Origin: CAYRTD01 sp964528675
GTDB lineage: Bacteria > Bacteroidota > Bacteroidia > Bacteroidales > GCA-2748055
DNA length: 64,000 nucleotides
NCBI GenBank assembly: GCA_964528675.1
Contig: CAZGTU010000016.1
Location: 1 to 64,000 of the forward strand
Reading direction: 5' to 3'
The notes under the pieces are model-generated. The model was not told the origin of the DNA. It did not search any database and saw only the letters and a list, made by a program, of their open reading frames with translations. How positions within the stretch are numbered: the first letter of the stretch is position 1; every line of letters begins with the position of its first letter. Positions 1-9,547 of the stretch are shown here, piece by piece. A program made the translations under genes and the position numbers.

Positions 1-555
1 CCCTCGCTCTCACACTCACTCTCACTCTGTGCTCGGGGAAACCTCTCTCTCCTTCCAATCAAAACAGGTGAAGTGTCTTAAGTTGACGCGCGTGTCCAAT
101 GGGGCTTGGAATTGCATTGCCGGATTGTACTACATCAAGATTTCGAACATTCAAAGGTGACACCTGTCCGCCTCTGGAGGAACCCGTGGTAAAATATAAG
201 TGTTTGACCCGATTGCTGTCACATCCTCAGATACACAATCAATCATTTTAGCCGTCTATGCCAGAAAGAGTGACGCTTGAATAAATAGTCCTATTCATTT
301 AATAAATAAGCCTACCCGGAAAGCGGATATCGTATTATTTTGGCACCTGGTTTAATCAAAATATTTATGCAATAAAACGATGATTCGAGCTGACAACCTG
401 AAATAGTGATTTGAATGAATAGTTATAGTTATAAAGACAAATCATATATTAGAATGATTGGGCTCTTGGTATTTTTATATTTCATTTTTTAAACCTGAAT
501 AATTCATATTGAGGTTCAATTATTATGTAATAACTAATCACAAATTTTATAAAAA
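1..555. other. Leading region without a recognisable gene
   Basis: No start codon with a convincing coding frame is visible on either strand. The first 60 bases are a CT-rich low-complexity stretch. About 103-290 has a partly open plus frame without a usable start and resembles nothing I recognise. The last 250 bases are A+T rich and presumably hold the promoter of the hydrolase at 556, but I find no exact TAnnTTTG element in them. It could be the decayed edge of an upstream gene or repeat. Confidence 0.4.
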
Positions 556-2568
556 ATGAAAATTCTAATTTATTTATTGTATTTCACCATCGGGGTTGGT
601 TTGATAGCTTGTAAATCTGTTGGTGCTGATGTTCCCGACAAAAAATCGGCCAACACTCCTGAGGAAAAGTATGAACAATTAATTGACGAATATGCCAGAG
701 GGTGGAATACCTGGAACTACCGGAGTGTTTTTTCTCATGTATTGATGCCTGAAGCATTTGCTGTTAACCTGGGCATTAAAGACTATTACAATAAAGATAT
801 ACTTACAGAAGCCATGTTGGGTTTCGATGAGGAAGACCTCCTGATGGGGCCGCATGCATATGATGGCTCTTACACCATGGTTGAATTGCATAACTGGTCT
901 GAATTAATGGGGCAATCTCCCTTGAATTTCAGAATTGAATCAGCGCATATTGAGGATGATATGGTAATTTTGGTAGAGCCCCTTACAAGCATAACAAGAA
1001 AGAAGAACCCCCTCTTATTGATACAGGGTGGTATCATGTGGAACCGTTCCGGGGTGGTTACAAGGGGTGAAAACATGCTGCGGGGAGAATTTAAGGATAA
1101 GGTTGTTGAAGTGTTCACAACCGGTGATCACGTGAATGAACATTACGTTGGTGGAGCCCTTTCTCCTTACCTGGCGGTTGAGATCAACGGGCCGGTGGGT
1201 ATTTCAACCGGTAGTAAACGATCAATCGAAGAAATAAAATCCGCGATTAACAAACAAAAAACCAAATGGGAAGAAGAAAAACAAAGCTATGGTGATTTAG
1301 CCGAAGTTTTTGATGCAATTCATACGGTTATGGCGTGGAATGTTGTGTACGAACCCAATTACGAAAGGGTAATAAGTCCGGTTAGCAGAAGATGGAGTCT
1401 ATGGAACCGCGGATACGTACAGTATTGCTGGGATACCTACTTTGCAGCTTTTCAGGCTGCTGCTACGGGTAGCAAGGAGGTAGCCTACGCGAATCTTGTT
1501 GAAATGACAAAAGTAGCGGAAAAAGCAGGCACACCCTATGTCCCAAACGTGGAACAGGCAAATGGCTTTATTAGTCGCGACAGGTCCCAGCCTCCCGTGG
1601 GTAGCATGTGTGCCATGCAGGTATACAATAAATTCGGCGAAAAATGGATTCTTGAATTGCTTTACGAAGATTTGCTCGAATGGAATACCTGGTGGCACGA
1701 GAACCGTGATTATAAGGGTTTGCTCAGTTACGGTTCCACTCCTTACGAGCCTGTTTTGGGTATCCCCGGTGAATTGGAGGATGATGATGATGTGAATGGC
1801 TGGTTTGGCGGATCCAAAGAATCGGGATGGGATGGAGCCATACTCTATGAAGAGGTGCCTTTTGACAAAGAACGGCATATCCTGAAACAGTGGGATGCAT
1901 CTTTGAACGGGTTATACGTGATGGATTGTATCTCTCTTGCGAATATCGCCAAAACAATAGGGAAGGATGATGATGCCCGGGTTTTAACAGAAAGAGCATC
2001 TGTATACCAAAAGAATGTTCAAAGGTTATGGAATGATGAAATGAACTTTTTCTATAATAAGAACTGGGAAACAGGTGAGTTTTCTGATGTTACTGCTATA
2101 AATGGATTTTACCCGCTCATAGGTGGGGGAGCCAGCGATGAACAAGCCAGGACCGTTGTGAACAATTATTTCTATAATCCGGATCATTTCTGGGGAGAAT
2201 GGATTATTCCTACCGTTTCCCGCACTCATCCAAACTTTTGGGATGATCGCTACTGGGACGGGAGAATCTGGCCACCGGTTAATTTCTTGGTCTATACAGG
2301 TCTTAAAAATTACGATCATCTGCCGGAAGTGAATAAAGCCAAAAATGATCTCGTGAAGAAATCCAGGGAGCTGTTATTGAAAAGATGGGAAATGGACAGG
2401 TACGTGCAGGAAGATTATAACGCGATCACAGGAATGGGGGAAGAAGAAAACCAATATTCAAAATTCTATCACTGGGGAGGTTTATTGGGTCTTATGAGCC
2501 TGATTGAAGAGGGGCATGTTGATTTTTCATACAAGGTTGGAAACCTTGATAATCAACAGGAAGAATAA
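556..2568 (+). CDS. Lipoprotein GH63-like (MGH1-type) glycoside hydrolase
   Basis: Predicted (alpha/alpha)6-barrel glycosidase of clan GH-G, related to mannosylglycerate hydrolases, GH63 and trehalases. The start is followed by a short hydrophobic segment ending in a lipobox (GLIAC, Cys19), so it should be membrane-anchored outside the cytoplasm. Residues 1-240 form an N-terminal beta-rich region; the catalytic barrel follows. Signature blocks are CWDTYFAAFQ near 293, DRSQPPVG near 345, GRIWPPVNF near 573 and FYHWGGLLGL near 635, the usual motifs of the MGH1-like domain. The 670-residue length is normal for the family. It overlaps the next gene by one base (TAATG), so translation is probably coupled to the epimerase. 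The substrate cannot be read from sequence; alpha-glucosides, alpha-mannosides and mannosylglycerate-like compounds are all possible. Confidence 0.8.
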   Translation: MKILIYLLYFTIGVGLIACKSVGADVPDKKSANTPEEKYEQLIDEYARGWNTWNYRSVFSHVLMPEAFAVNLGIKDYYNKDILTEAMLGFDEEDLLMGPHAYDGSYTMVELHNWSELMGQSPLNFRIESAHIEDDMVILVEPLTSITRKKNPLLLIQGGIMWNRSGVVTRGENMLRGEFKDKVVEVFTTGDHVNEHYVGGALSPYLAVEINGPVGISTGSKRSIEEIKSAINKQKTKWEEEKQSYGDLAEVFDAIHTVMAWNVVYEPNYERVISPVSRRWSLWNRGYVQYCWDTYFAAFQAAATGSKEVAYANLVEMTKVAEKAGTPYVPNVEQANGFISRDRSQPPVGSMCAMQVYNKFGEKWILELLYEDLLEWNTWWHENRDYKGLLSYGSTPYEPVLGIPGELEDDDDVNGWFGGSKESGWDGAILYEEVPFDKERHILKQWDASLNGLYVMDCISLANIAKTIGKDDDARVLTERASVYQKNVQRLWNDEMNFFYNKNWETGEFSDVTAINGFYPLIGGGASDEQARTVVNNYFYNPDHFWGEWIIPTVSRTHPNFWDDRYWDGRIWPPVNFLVYTGLKNYDHLPEVNKAKNDLVKKSRELLLKRWEMDRYVQEDYNAITGMGEEENQYSKFYHWGGLLGLMSLIEEGHVDFSYKVGNLDNQQEE

Positions 2569-3455
2569 TGGAATTTACTATTGAGAATAAATGGATAAAG
2601 GCCACCGCTGTTACCAGGGGTGCGGAACTGATCAGCATAGTATCAAAAGATAGCGGTACAGAATTTCTATGGCAGGGAAAATCCGAAAGATGGGAAGGGA
2701 AATCCCCGGTTCTTTTCCCAATCATTGCGAGTGTCGAAAACGACCGGTACATGATAGAGGAACAGATATTTCGTCTTGGTTTACATGGGTTTGCAATGCA
2801 CAGGGAGTTTGAGCTTGTGTCAAAAGAACCTGATTCATTGATATTTAGTTTGCATTACGATGACGATACCCTTGGGGTTTATCCTTATAAATTTATCCTG
2901 AGGGTATCATATATTCTTCATGAAAAAGAAATTAAAACTACCTATTCCGTCAAAAACCTTGATGATAAAAACATTTGGTTCTGCATTGGAGGACACCCTA
3001 CTTTTGCTTGTCCGCTTGATGAAAGACTTGATTTTACTGATTATTTTTTAAAATTCGAACAAAAAGAAACAACTCCCAGGCACTTAATGACTGGTCCTTT
3101 AATGAACGGGGAAACGGAAGATTTCCTGCAGGAGCAGGATGTTATTCCCCTGAAAAAGGAATTATTCAAAGAAAATGCTGTAATCCTGAAAAACCTCAGG
3201 TCAAAATGGATCGACCTTCGCTCCCATAAAGATCCCAAAACAGTAAGGTTGAGTATCGAAGGTTACCCGCACCTCGGGATTTTCTCCTTTGCTGAATCGG
3301 AAGAGGATAAATATATATGCATTGAGCCATGGCATGGCATTCCGGGTGTTAAGGGAAAAGAAATGGATTTCCGCGACAAGGAAGGAATCATTCAATTGGA
3401 TCCCGGTAGTTCCTATAGCATGGATTTTACGATCAGTATATTTGAATCCTTGTAA
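2568..3455 (+). CDS. Aldose 1-epimerase family protein (LacX-like mutarotase)
   Basis: Cytoplasmic sugar mutarotase of the galactose mutarotase-like fold, interconverting alpha and beta anomers. There is no signal peptide. Conserved features are the motif GLHGFAMHREF near residues 71-81, with the first conserved His, then GGHPTFACPL with the second His, and a late Glu in CIEPWHGIPG, the usual position of the catalytic base. The 295-residue length fits LacX-type epimerases. The ATG lies inside the stop of the preceding hydrolase gene (TAATG), a classic coupled arrangement. The likely job is to equilibrate sugar released by the neighbouring glycosidase; the sugar specificity is unknown. Confidence 0.85.
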   Translation: MEFTIENKWIKATAVTRGAELISIVSKDSGTEFLWQGKSERWEGKSPVLFPIIASVENDRYMIEEQIFRLGLHGFAMHREFELVSKEPDSLIFSLHYDDDTLGVYPYKFILRVSYILHEKEIKTTYSVKNLDDKNIWFCIGGHPTFACPLDERLDFTDYFLKFEQKETTPRHLMTGPLMNGETEDFLQEQDVIPLKKELFKENAVILKNLRSKWIDLRSHKDPKTVRLSIEGYPHLGIFSFAESEEDKYICIEPWHGIPGVKGKEMDFRDKEGIIQLDPGSSYSMDFTISIFESL

Positions 3456-3493
3456 AATGCAGTGGAATATTTCTTCGTGTAAAAAAAAATTGA

Positions 3494-4954
3494 ATGATGC
3501 TAAAGTATATTGAAAATGCTTGTAAAAGCCAAACACTTCTCTTAATGACTGCGTCATGCGGGATGCTGTCCTGTTCAAACCTGCATTCATCAACCTCATC
3601 AACTTCATCGCCTAATTTCATTGTCATATTTACTGACGACCTGGGCTATGGCGATTTGAGTTGTTATGGTTCAATACTCCATCAAACAAAAAACATTGAC
3701 AAACTGGCTCAAAACGGACTGCGTTTCACGGATTTTTATTCCGCATCTCCCGTGTGTACTCCTTCAAGGGCATCATTACTTACGGGTTGTTATCCGCAAC
3801 GTGTAGACATGCACGTGAATGAAAAGCCAATGGATGAATTCAGGGCTGTACTAACTCCTGAATCTCCAAAAGGGTTGAACCCCTCTGAAATTACAATTGC
3901 AGAAATCGTTAAAGAGCAGGGATACCAAACGGCATGTATCGGCAAATGGCATTTGGGCGATCAAAAGCCATTTTGGCCCACGAATCATGGGTTTGATTAT
4001 TTTTACGGGATACTTCATTCGCACAACCAGGGAACAGAGGAATGTCCGCTTACCATTTTTGAGAACCATCAGGTTATGGAATCTGATGTTGATTTTTCTA
4101 CACTAACCCGGAAAATGACAGAAGAATCCATCAGGTTTATCAGGAAAAACCAGGAATCACCGTTTTTTCTGTACCTGGCACACCCCATGCCTCATTTTCC
4201 CCTGGCCGCTACTGATAGTTTTATTGGTTCATCACGTGATGGTATTTATGGTGATGCCGTTGTGGAGATCGACTGGTCCGTGGGTGAAATCATGAACGAA
4301 CTGGAAGATTTGAATTTACTGGAAAATACAATGATCGTTTTCACCTCGGACAATGGAGGAGAAGGAAGGACAGGAATGGTGAAAGGCGGGCTGAACCATC
4401 CATTGAGAGGTCACAAGGGACAAACCTGGGAAGCCGGCATGAGGGTACCGTGTATTATTCAATGGCCCAAATTTATTGATGGAGGCCGTGTTTGCACCGA
4501 ACTGGCTACACTGATGGATTTTCTTCCAACTTTTGCAGGAATCCTGAACGTTGAGGATGCCGTAAAAAACAAAATTGATGGCCACGATATTACAAGCCTG
4601 CTGAAAGAGCCTTTATCTGCAAAATCACCTTACGAGGTCTTTTACTATTACGACAGGGAACAATTACAGGCCATCCGGTGGAAAAACTGGAAATTGCACC
4701 TGACACAGAATGAGGGAAGGTATCCCGCTGCATGGAAAAATTATACCGAACCTTTCCCTGAGATGCAGCTATATAACCTGGATAATGATCTCACAGAAAC
4801 CTGGAATGTTGCCGACCAGCATCCCGAGATTGTCGACAGTATGTTACAATTCAGTGACGATATTGTAAGGCAACTGGGGGATTATAACAAAAAAGGAAAT
4901 GAGATAAGAAAAGCCGGCTACGTCGATTCTATAGTATGTCCTGTAAGTAATTGA
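3494..4954 (+). CDS. Family S1 sulfatase (1 of 4), CTPSR type
   Basis: Arylsulfatase-type (S1) sulfate ester hydrolase, presumably acting on sulfated algal sugars. The formylglycine motif CTPSR is at residues 88-92 (Cys88 to be modified), followed by ASLLTG. The metal-binding DD pair is at 48-49 (IFTDDLGYGD), GKWHLGD lies near 152-158, and FTSDNGGEGR supplies further metal ligands. The N-terminus is hydrophobic with Cys22 and Cys27 in imperfect lipoboxes, so export is likely but the anchoring mode is uncertain. The 486-residue length is normal. It is the first of three consecutive sulfatases on this strand. No sulfatase-maturating (anSME) gene lies in the window. The S1 subfamily and regiospecificity cannot be assigned by eye. 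Confidence 0.9.
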   Translation: MMLKYIENACKSQTLLLMTASCGMLSCSNLHSSTSSTSSPNFIVIFTDDLGYGDLSCYGSILHQTKNIDKLAQNGLRFTDFYSASPVCTPSRASLLTGCYPQRVDMHVNEKPMDEFRAVLTPESPKGLNPSEITIAEIVKEQGYQTACIGKWHLGDQKPFWPTNHGFDYFYGILHSHNQGTEECPLTIFENHQVMESDVDFSTLTRKMTEESIRFIRKNQESPFFLYLAHPMPHFPLAATDSFIGSSRDGIYGDAVVEIDWSVGEIMNELEDLNLLENTMIVFTSDNGGEGRTGMVKGGLNHPLRGHKGQTWEAGMRVPCIIQWPKFIDGGRVCTELATLMDFLPTFAGILNVEDAVKNKIDGHDITSLLKEPLSAKSPYEVFYYYDREQLQAIRWKNWKLHLTQNEGRYPAAWKNYTEPFPEMQLYNLDNDLTETWNVADQHPEIVDSMLQFSDDIVRQLGDYNKKGNEIRKAGYVDSIVCPVSN

Positions 4955-5081
4955 AATAAAGATGAGCGAAAACATTCAGGTCATAGTTGAAGTGAATAAT
5001 CGCTTAATAATTGTCTGACTATAAAGCCGGATGTTTAAATTAATGGCAGTAAAATGTCAAATGTTGAATTAATTATATGTT

Positions 5082-6692
5082 ATGGTCTATTCTGATTTAA
5101 TGAATTGTCGATTTTTGTTTCCGGGTACCGCATTGCTTGCATCTGTACTTTTTCCTGCCTGTACCGGAGAAAAAAGTAATAATGCAGCAGAAGGTCAGCG
5201 TCCTAACATTATTTTTATCATGTGTGATGATCATGCCCAAAAAGCGATAAGCGCCTACGATTCTTCTCTAATTGAAACACCCAACATTGATAGAATTGGA
5301 AATGAAGGGATTATTTTCACTCAAAGTTTTGTGGCTAATTCCATCTGTGCACCAAGCCGGGCGGTGATGCTCACGGGTAAACATAGTCATTTAAACGGGA
5401 TGCGCGATAACCTTGATGAATTTGACGGAAGTCAGGTTACATTTCCCAAACTATTACAAGACGCTGGTTATTACACTGCTATTGTCGGGAAATGGCATTT
5501 AAAATCTGTGCCAACGGGGTTCAATTATTGGAATATACTGGACGATCAGGGTGATTATTATAACCCTGATCTGATTGAGATGGGAGATACATCACGCCAT
5601 ACCGGGTATGTAACTGATATTATAACCGACCTCGCGATACAAACAGTTAAAAACCTGAATGAAGACAAACCCTTTTGTCTTATCTATAATCATAAAGCGC
5701 CACACCGGAGCTGGATGCCCGATACTGCGGATTTATATTTGTTTGAAGACAAAGAATTTCCTTTACCGCATACTTTCTTTGATACTTACGAAGGTAGAAA
5801 AGCTGCAGAAGAAGCTGATATGCGAATTGAAGATATGTTTTATACCTGGGATATGAAATTACAGCCGGGACAATATGAACAGGAATCGGAAAAAGGTGGC
5901 TCCGGACCGGAGGATTTTGATTATATCGAGGAATTTGCAGAAGCATGGTTAGGTCGTATGACTCCTGAACAACGAAAGGCATGGGATGATTACTATCTCC
6001 CGCACAATAATGTATTTACCGAATTAGGACTTGAAGGAAAAGAACTGGCAAAATGGATGTACCAAAGATATATTTCTGATTATTTAAAAACAGTGGTCTC
6101 AATTGACAGAAACACCGGGAGGTTTTTAAATTTTTTGGAAAAACACGGACTACTTGAGAATACATTGATTGTATATACTTCGGATCAGGGATTTTATCTT
6201 GGGGAACATGGTTGGTACGACAAACGCTTCATGTATGAAGAATCGTTTAGTACACCGCTTATGATAAGATACCCGGCAGAGATAAGGGCCGGATCTGTTT
6301 CTAATGAATTAGTGCAAAATATTGATTATGCCCCTACACTACTGGATTTAGCCGGTGCTGAAATTCCTGAAGAGATGCAGGGCGTATCACTAAGGCCTTT
6401 ATGGTCCGAACATTCGCCAAATGATTGGCGCGAAGCCCTTTATTATCATTATTACGAGTACCCGCATGGTTGGCATTTTGTTAACAAACATGATGGGATC
6501 CGTACGGATAGATATAAGTTGATTCATTTTTATGAGATGGGTGAGTTTGAGTTGTATGACCTTAAAAATGATCCGGTTGAGATGAACAATCTTTACGGTA
6601 GCCAGGCATATAGAAGAATTCAGGATTCATTGAAAAATGAGCTTGAGAATCTAAGGGAATTTTATAATGTCAATAATAGTATAGGTGAATGA
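5082..6692 (+). CDS. Family S1 sulfatase (2 of 4), CAPSR type, lipoprotein
   Basis: Second tandem sulfatase, 536 residues. The active-site motif CAPSR is at residues 89-93, the DD metal ligands are at 49-50 (IMCDDHAQ), GKWHLKS is at about 140 and YTSDQGFYLGEHGWYDKR holds the second metal-binding block. A lipobox (LFPAC, Cys27) indicates a lipoprotein. The start at Met7 (5100) gives a more typical signal peptide (MNCRFLFPG) than the first ATG at 5082; both are in frame. It carries a longer insertion after the core (about 215-340) than its upstream neighbour, suggesting a different subfamily and different sulfate-ester specificity. It follows the first sulfatase after 127 bp and is 42 bp upstream of the third, so co-transcription is likely. 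Confidence 0.9.
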   Translation: MVYSDLMNCRFLFPGTALLASVLFPACTGEKSNNAAEGQRPNIIFIMCDDHAQKAISAYDSSLIETPNIDRIGNEGIIFTQSFVANSICAPSRAVMLTGKHSHLNGMRDNLDEFDGSQVTFPKLLQDAGYYTAIVGKWHLKSVPTGFNYWNILDDQGDYYNPDLIEMGDTSRHTGYVTDIITDLAIQTVKNLNEDKPFCLIYNHKAPHRSWMPDTADLYLFEDKEFPLPHTFFDTYEGRKAAEEADMRIEDMFYTWDMKLQPGQYEQESEKGGSGPEDFDYIEEFAEAWLGRMTPEQRKAWDDYYLPHNNVFTELGLEGKELAKWMYQRYISDYLKTVVSIDRNTGRFLNFLEKHGLLENTLIVYTSDQGFYLGEHGWYDKRFMYEESFSTPLMIRYPAEIRAGSVSNELVQNIDYAPTLLDLAGAEIPEEMQGVSLRPLWSEHSPNDWREALYYHYYEYPHGWHFVNKHDGIRTDRYKLIHFYEMGEFELYDLKNDPVEMNNLYGSQAYRRIQDSLKNELENLREFYNVNNSIGE

Positions 6693-6734
6693 AATTTGAA
6701 AAACCGTGGTGATAATCTTAAAAAATTTTTATTT

Positions 6735-8291
6735 ATGAAAAAGTCAGTACTTTTCCTTTCTCTCATTAATATTTTGGGATGTATCGGCATGAATGATGCC
6801 CTAGCTTCGGATAAACCAAATATCATTTTTCTTTTATCGGATGATCAGCGGGATAACACCTTTGGAGCCATGGGAAATGCGCATATAAAGACTCCCAACG
6901 TGGATGAACTCATAAAGAAAGGTGTTTGGTTCAGTAATACCTATATTGCTGAACCCGTGTGTTCTCCCAGCCGGGTATCCTTACTTACCGGAATGCATGA
7001 ACGCATACATGGAGTCGGCTTTTCTTCTTCCTATCAGCTTACTGAAGAACAATGGGAAAAAACTTATCCCGCCATCATGAAAAACAATGGTTATTTTACC
7101 GGTTTTGTTGGCAAATTTGGCGTGGAATATTATACCTTCCGGGGAAACGCGGATGAAAAATTTGACTTTTGGTATGGTCATGATGGATGGGCGAAATTCT
7201 TTCCTAAAGAACACGATAGTCCTTCCTGTAAACCATATCATGAAGCTGAAAACGACATTATTACTCCGATTATGAGTGAAGCGGTAAATCAATTTCTTGA
7301 TACAGTGCCGGGAGACCAGGCCTTTTGTTTATCTGTAAGTTTAAATGTACCTCATGGAAGTCAGACAACAAGCATGTACACGGGATACGAAGGTTGGCGG
7401 GAAATGACCCGCCCGGCAAACGAGAATCCAAAACTTGCCGGACATCCTGTTTACGATACATTATACAGGAATATGGGTTTGAAAATACCCCCGGGCGTAG
7501 GGACGAATCCTTACGAGCATATCCCAAAGGAAATTCTTCACCAGGATTCGGGAAGAATGCAATTATATGCATACGATTACAATAAATCTTCGGCACATGA
7601 GCATTATGTTCGATATAATCAGACAATTACTGGAATCGATGTATTTGTTGGTGACTTAATGAAGAAATTAGCCGAAAAGGGTTTGTCAGAAAACACCATT
7701 ATTATTTATGCAAGCGACCACGGTTTGTTGATGGGTGAATACGGTATGGGAGGAAAAGCCCTGCTGTACGATTTAACATCAAAAATACCCTGTTTTATTT
7801 ATGATCCCCGGTTACCCGCTGACAGGAGTGGAGTGAAAATTGAAAAACTGGTTTCTAGCCTTGATATTCCTGTTACCATACTCGATTACGCAGGTATTAA
7901 AGCACCCGGGGAAATGTCGGGCAGCAGCCTCGTTCCATTAATGAAAGGAATATCATCGGAATGGAGGAATGAGCTATTCCTGGAAAGTTTGTTTACCCTT
8001 CGCGACAACCCGTTTTGCGAGGGAATCCGGACAGAAGATTGGAAATATATCCGCATGTTTGATGGCGTAAATCCTTATAATGAATCTCACCTGGAATTCA
8101 GTAATCGTCTACCGGATTTTGAACAGTTGTTTTATCTTAAAGACGACCCGGGTGAGCAGAACAATCTGATAATGGAATATCAACAGTCTGAATTGCTGGA
8201 TTCATTGCGGACAAAGGTTGCCCGGCATTCTGATTCAATGAACCAGCAGCGGGAGGAGTATAAGGATACACATACCATCATGCTGAAATAA
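6735..8291 (+). CDS. Family S1 sulfatase (3 of 4), CSPSR type
   Basis: Third tandem sulfatase. I choose the ATG at 6735 over an in-frame TTG at 6696, because the ATG gives a compact signal peptide (MKKSVLFLSLINILGC...ALA-S). The Cys in ILGC could alternatively be a lipobox. With this start the protein is 518 residues and the formylglycine motif CSPSR is at 76-80. Other landmarks are the DD pair in LLSDDQRDN and YASDHGLLMGEYGMGGK. Instead of the usual GKWH it reads GKFGVEYY, so the canonical His of that block is replaced, which may reflect a divergent subfamily. Weakly conserved C-terminal sulfatase motifs (LYLKDDPGEQNNL-like) are present. Confidence 0.88.
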   Translation: MKKSVLFLSLINILGCIGMNDALASDKPNIIFLLSDDQRDNTFGAMGNAHIKTPNVDELIKKGVWFSNTYIAEPVCSPSRVSLLTGMHERIHGVGFSSSYQLTEEQWEKTYPAIMKNNGYFTGFVGKFGVEYYTFRGNADEKFDFWYGHDGWAKFFPKEHDSPSCKPYHEAENDIITPIMSEAVNQFLDTVPGDQAFCLSVSLNVPHGSQTTSMYTGYEGWREMTRPANENPKLAGHPVYDTLYRNMGLKIPPGVGTNPYEHIPKEILHQDSGRMQLYAYDYNKSSAHEHYVRYNQTITGIDVFVGDLMKKLAEKGLSENTIIIYASDHGLLMGEYGMGGKALLYDLTSKIPCFIYDPRLPADRSGVKIEKLVSSLDIPVTILDYAGIKAPGEMSGSSLVPLMKGISSEWRNELFLESLFTLRDNPFCEGIRTEDWKYIRMFDGVNPYNESHLEFSNRLPDFEQLFYLKDDPGEQNNLIMEYQQSELLDSLRTKVARHSDSMNQQREEYKDTHTIMLK

Positions 8292-8347
8292 TCTGGCTGG
8301 TGCAATGTCTGATGCTTAACACCAATTAGATAAAAGAAATTATATAG

Positions 8348-9475
8348 ATGAGAACTTATAATCTGTTTTTTATCATCTTCTTATCGAGTTTAGTTTTGTC
8401 AGAGGCATCTGCACAGCAGGGTACCCTATTGCACACCTTTAAGTTGAGTATTATTCCGGAAAGCGTTACATATATTGATCTTGATAGTGATGGCGATCCG
8501 GATATACTGAAGGCCTTAACCATCGATTCCATACCTGTCCTTTGGATCGACGATGACGATGATATGGAATATGGTGATTTGCAAGGCGATATGGATAGCG
8601 ATTGCCTGATGATAGACAGGAACCGGGACGGACAGTACGGTAGCTTTGGTGATCTGGTAGTGGACAGAGTTGATTTAAACCGAGATGGCAAGGCCGATAT
8701 GGAAATAATTGCCGATTATGATACCAGGGAAAACAGGGGGTGGGAACCCGGCCATTTCATGATAGTGATGGATAGCGATAATGATGGTGTTTTTAACCAT
8801 ATAGATTGGAATAATTATTCTCTCGAAGCCTGGGAACATGTTGGAAATGCTGATTTTTTCACAGATTATTCCGGCAACACGATGTTTATTAAGGCTCATA
8901 ATTCAACCTTCAACGTGAAGGATTTACGATATAACTGGGAAAACCCGTTCTTGTTTTATGACCCTGATGGCGATGGGTTGACTGAATATGCCATACGTTT
9001 CGCGGATAGTCCTATAATTGATGAAAGTAATCCTAAGCCCCTGCCAAACCAAAATGGCATGGTAAGCTCTGAACATGGAACTATTGAATACAAGAAAAGA
9101 ATGGACGATGTTCGTATCACTTTTGACCTGGACAATGACAATTCGCAAAACAATGAATTTGATTTTGACATGAGCCTCAAGTTTTCAGGAAAGGGTATTG
9201 ATTATCGGGATCATGTGCATCCATTCGAAAATATGCGAGGACTGCCGGAAACCGATTCTTTGTTTTTCGACCCAAGATGGAGGCAAATGACCGAACTTGC
9301 ATACATTGACCATGAAGAAGCATGGCCGGCATTATTTCAGGGAGAATGGGATAAGGTTTGGTTCGTTTATGATGAAGACGATGATTGCCACCGTTGGGAA
9401 AGGGTTGTTATAGGAAAAAAGAATTTTTGTAATATGGAAGGAAAAACCCCTGTTATCAACAGAAGGAGTATATAA
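8348..9475 (+). CDS. Secreted Asp-rich protein with Ca-binding-like DxDxDG repeats, function unknown
   Basis: Unrecognised 375-residue exported protein. Residues 1-22 are a Sec signal peptide ending ASAQQ. The body contains repeated acidic loops of EF-hand/dockerin/FG-GAP type: DLDSDGDPD near 46, DDDDDMEYGD near 67, DRNRDGQYG near 90, DLNRDGKAD near 109, DSDNDGVFN near 144, DPDGDGLTE near 206 and DLDNDNSQN near 260. These are typical of thrombospondin-3-like or FG-GAP calcium sites. No catalytic motif is visible. It sits between three sulfatases and a GH141-like beta-helix protein in the same orientation, so a calcium-dependent glycan-binding, scaffolding or cryptic hydrolytic role is possible. 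Function is not assigned. Confidence 0.75.
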   Translation: MRTYNLFFIIFLSSLVLSEASAQQGTLLHTFKLSIIPESVTYIDLDSDGDPDILKALTIDSIPVLWIDDDDDMEYGDLQGDMDSDCLMIDRNRDGQYGSFGDLVVDRVDLNRDGKADMEIIADYDTRENRGWEPGHFMIVMDSDNDGVFNHIDWNNYSLEAWEHVGNADFFTDYSGNTMFIKAHNSTFNVKDLRYNWENPFLFYDPDGDGLTEYAIRFADSPIIDESNPKPLPNQNGMVSSEHGTIEYKKRMDDVRITFDLDNDNSQNNEFDFDMSLKFSGKGIDYRDHVHPFENMRGLPETDSLFFDPRWRQMTELAYIDHEEAWPALFQGEWDKVWFVYDEDDDCHRWERVVIGKKNFCNMEGKTPVINRRSI

Positions 9476-9547
9476 AAAACTCAAACAATTATATTGAAGT
9501 AGAATATCTGAATTGAATTATTGAACTTTTTATTTTTTAAAATAAAT

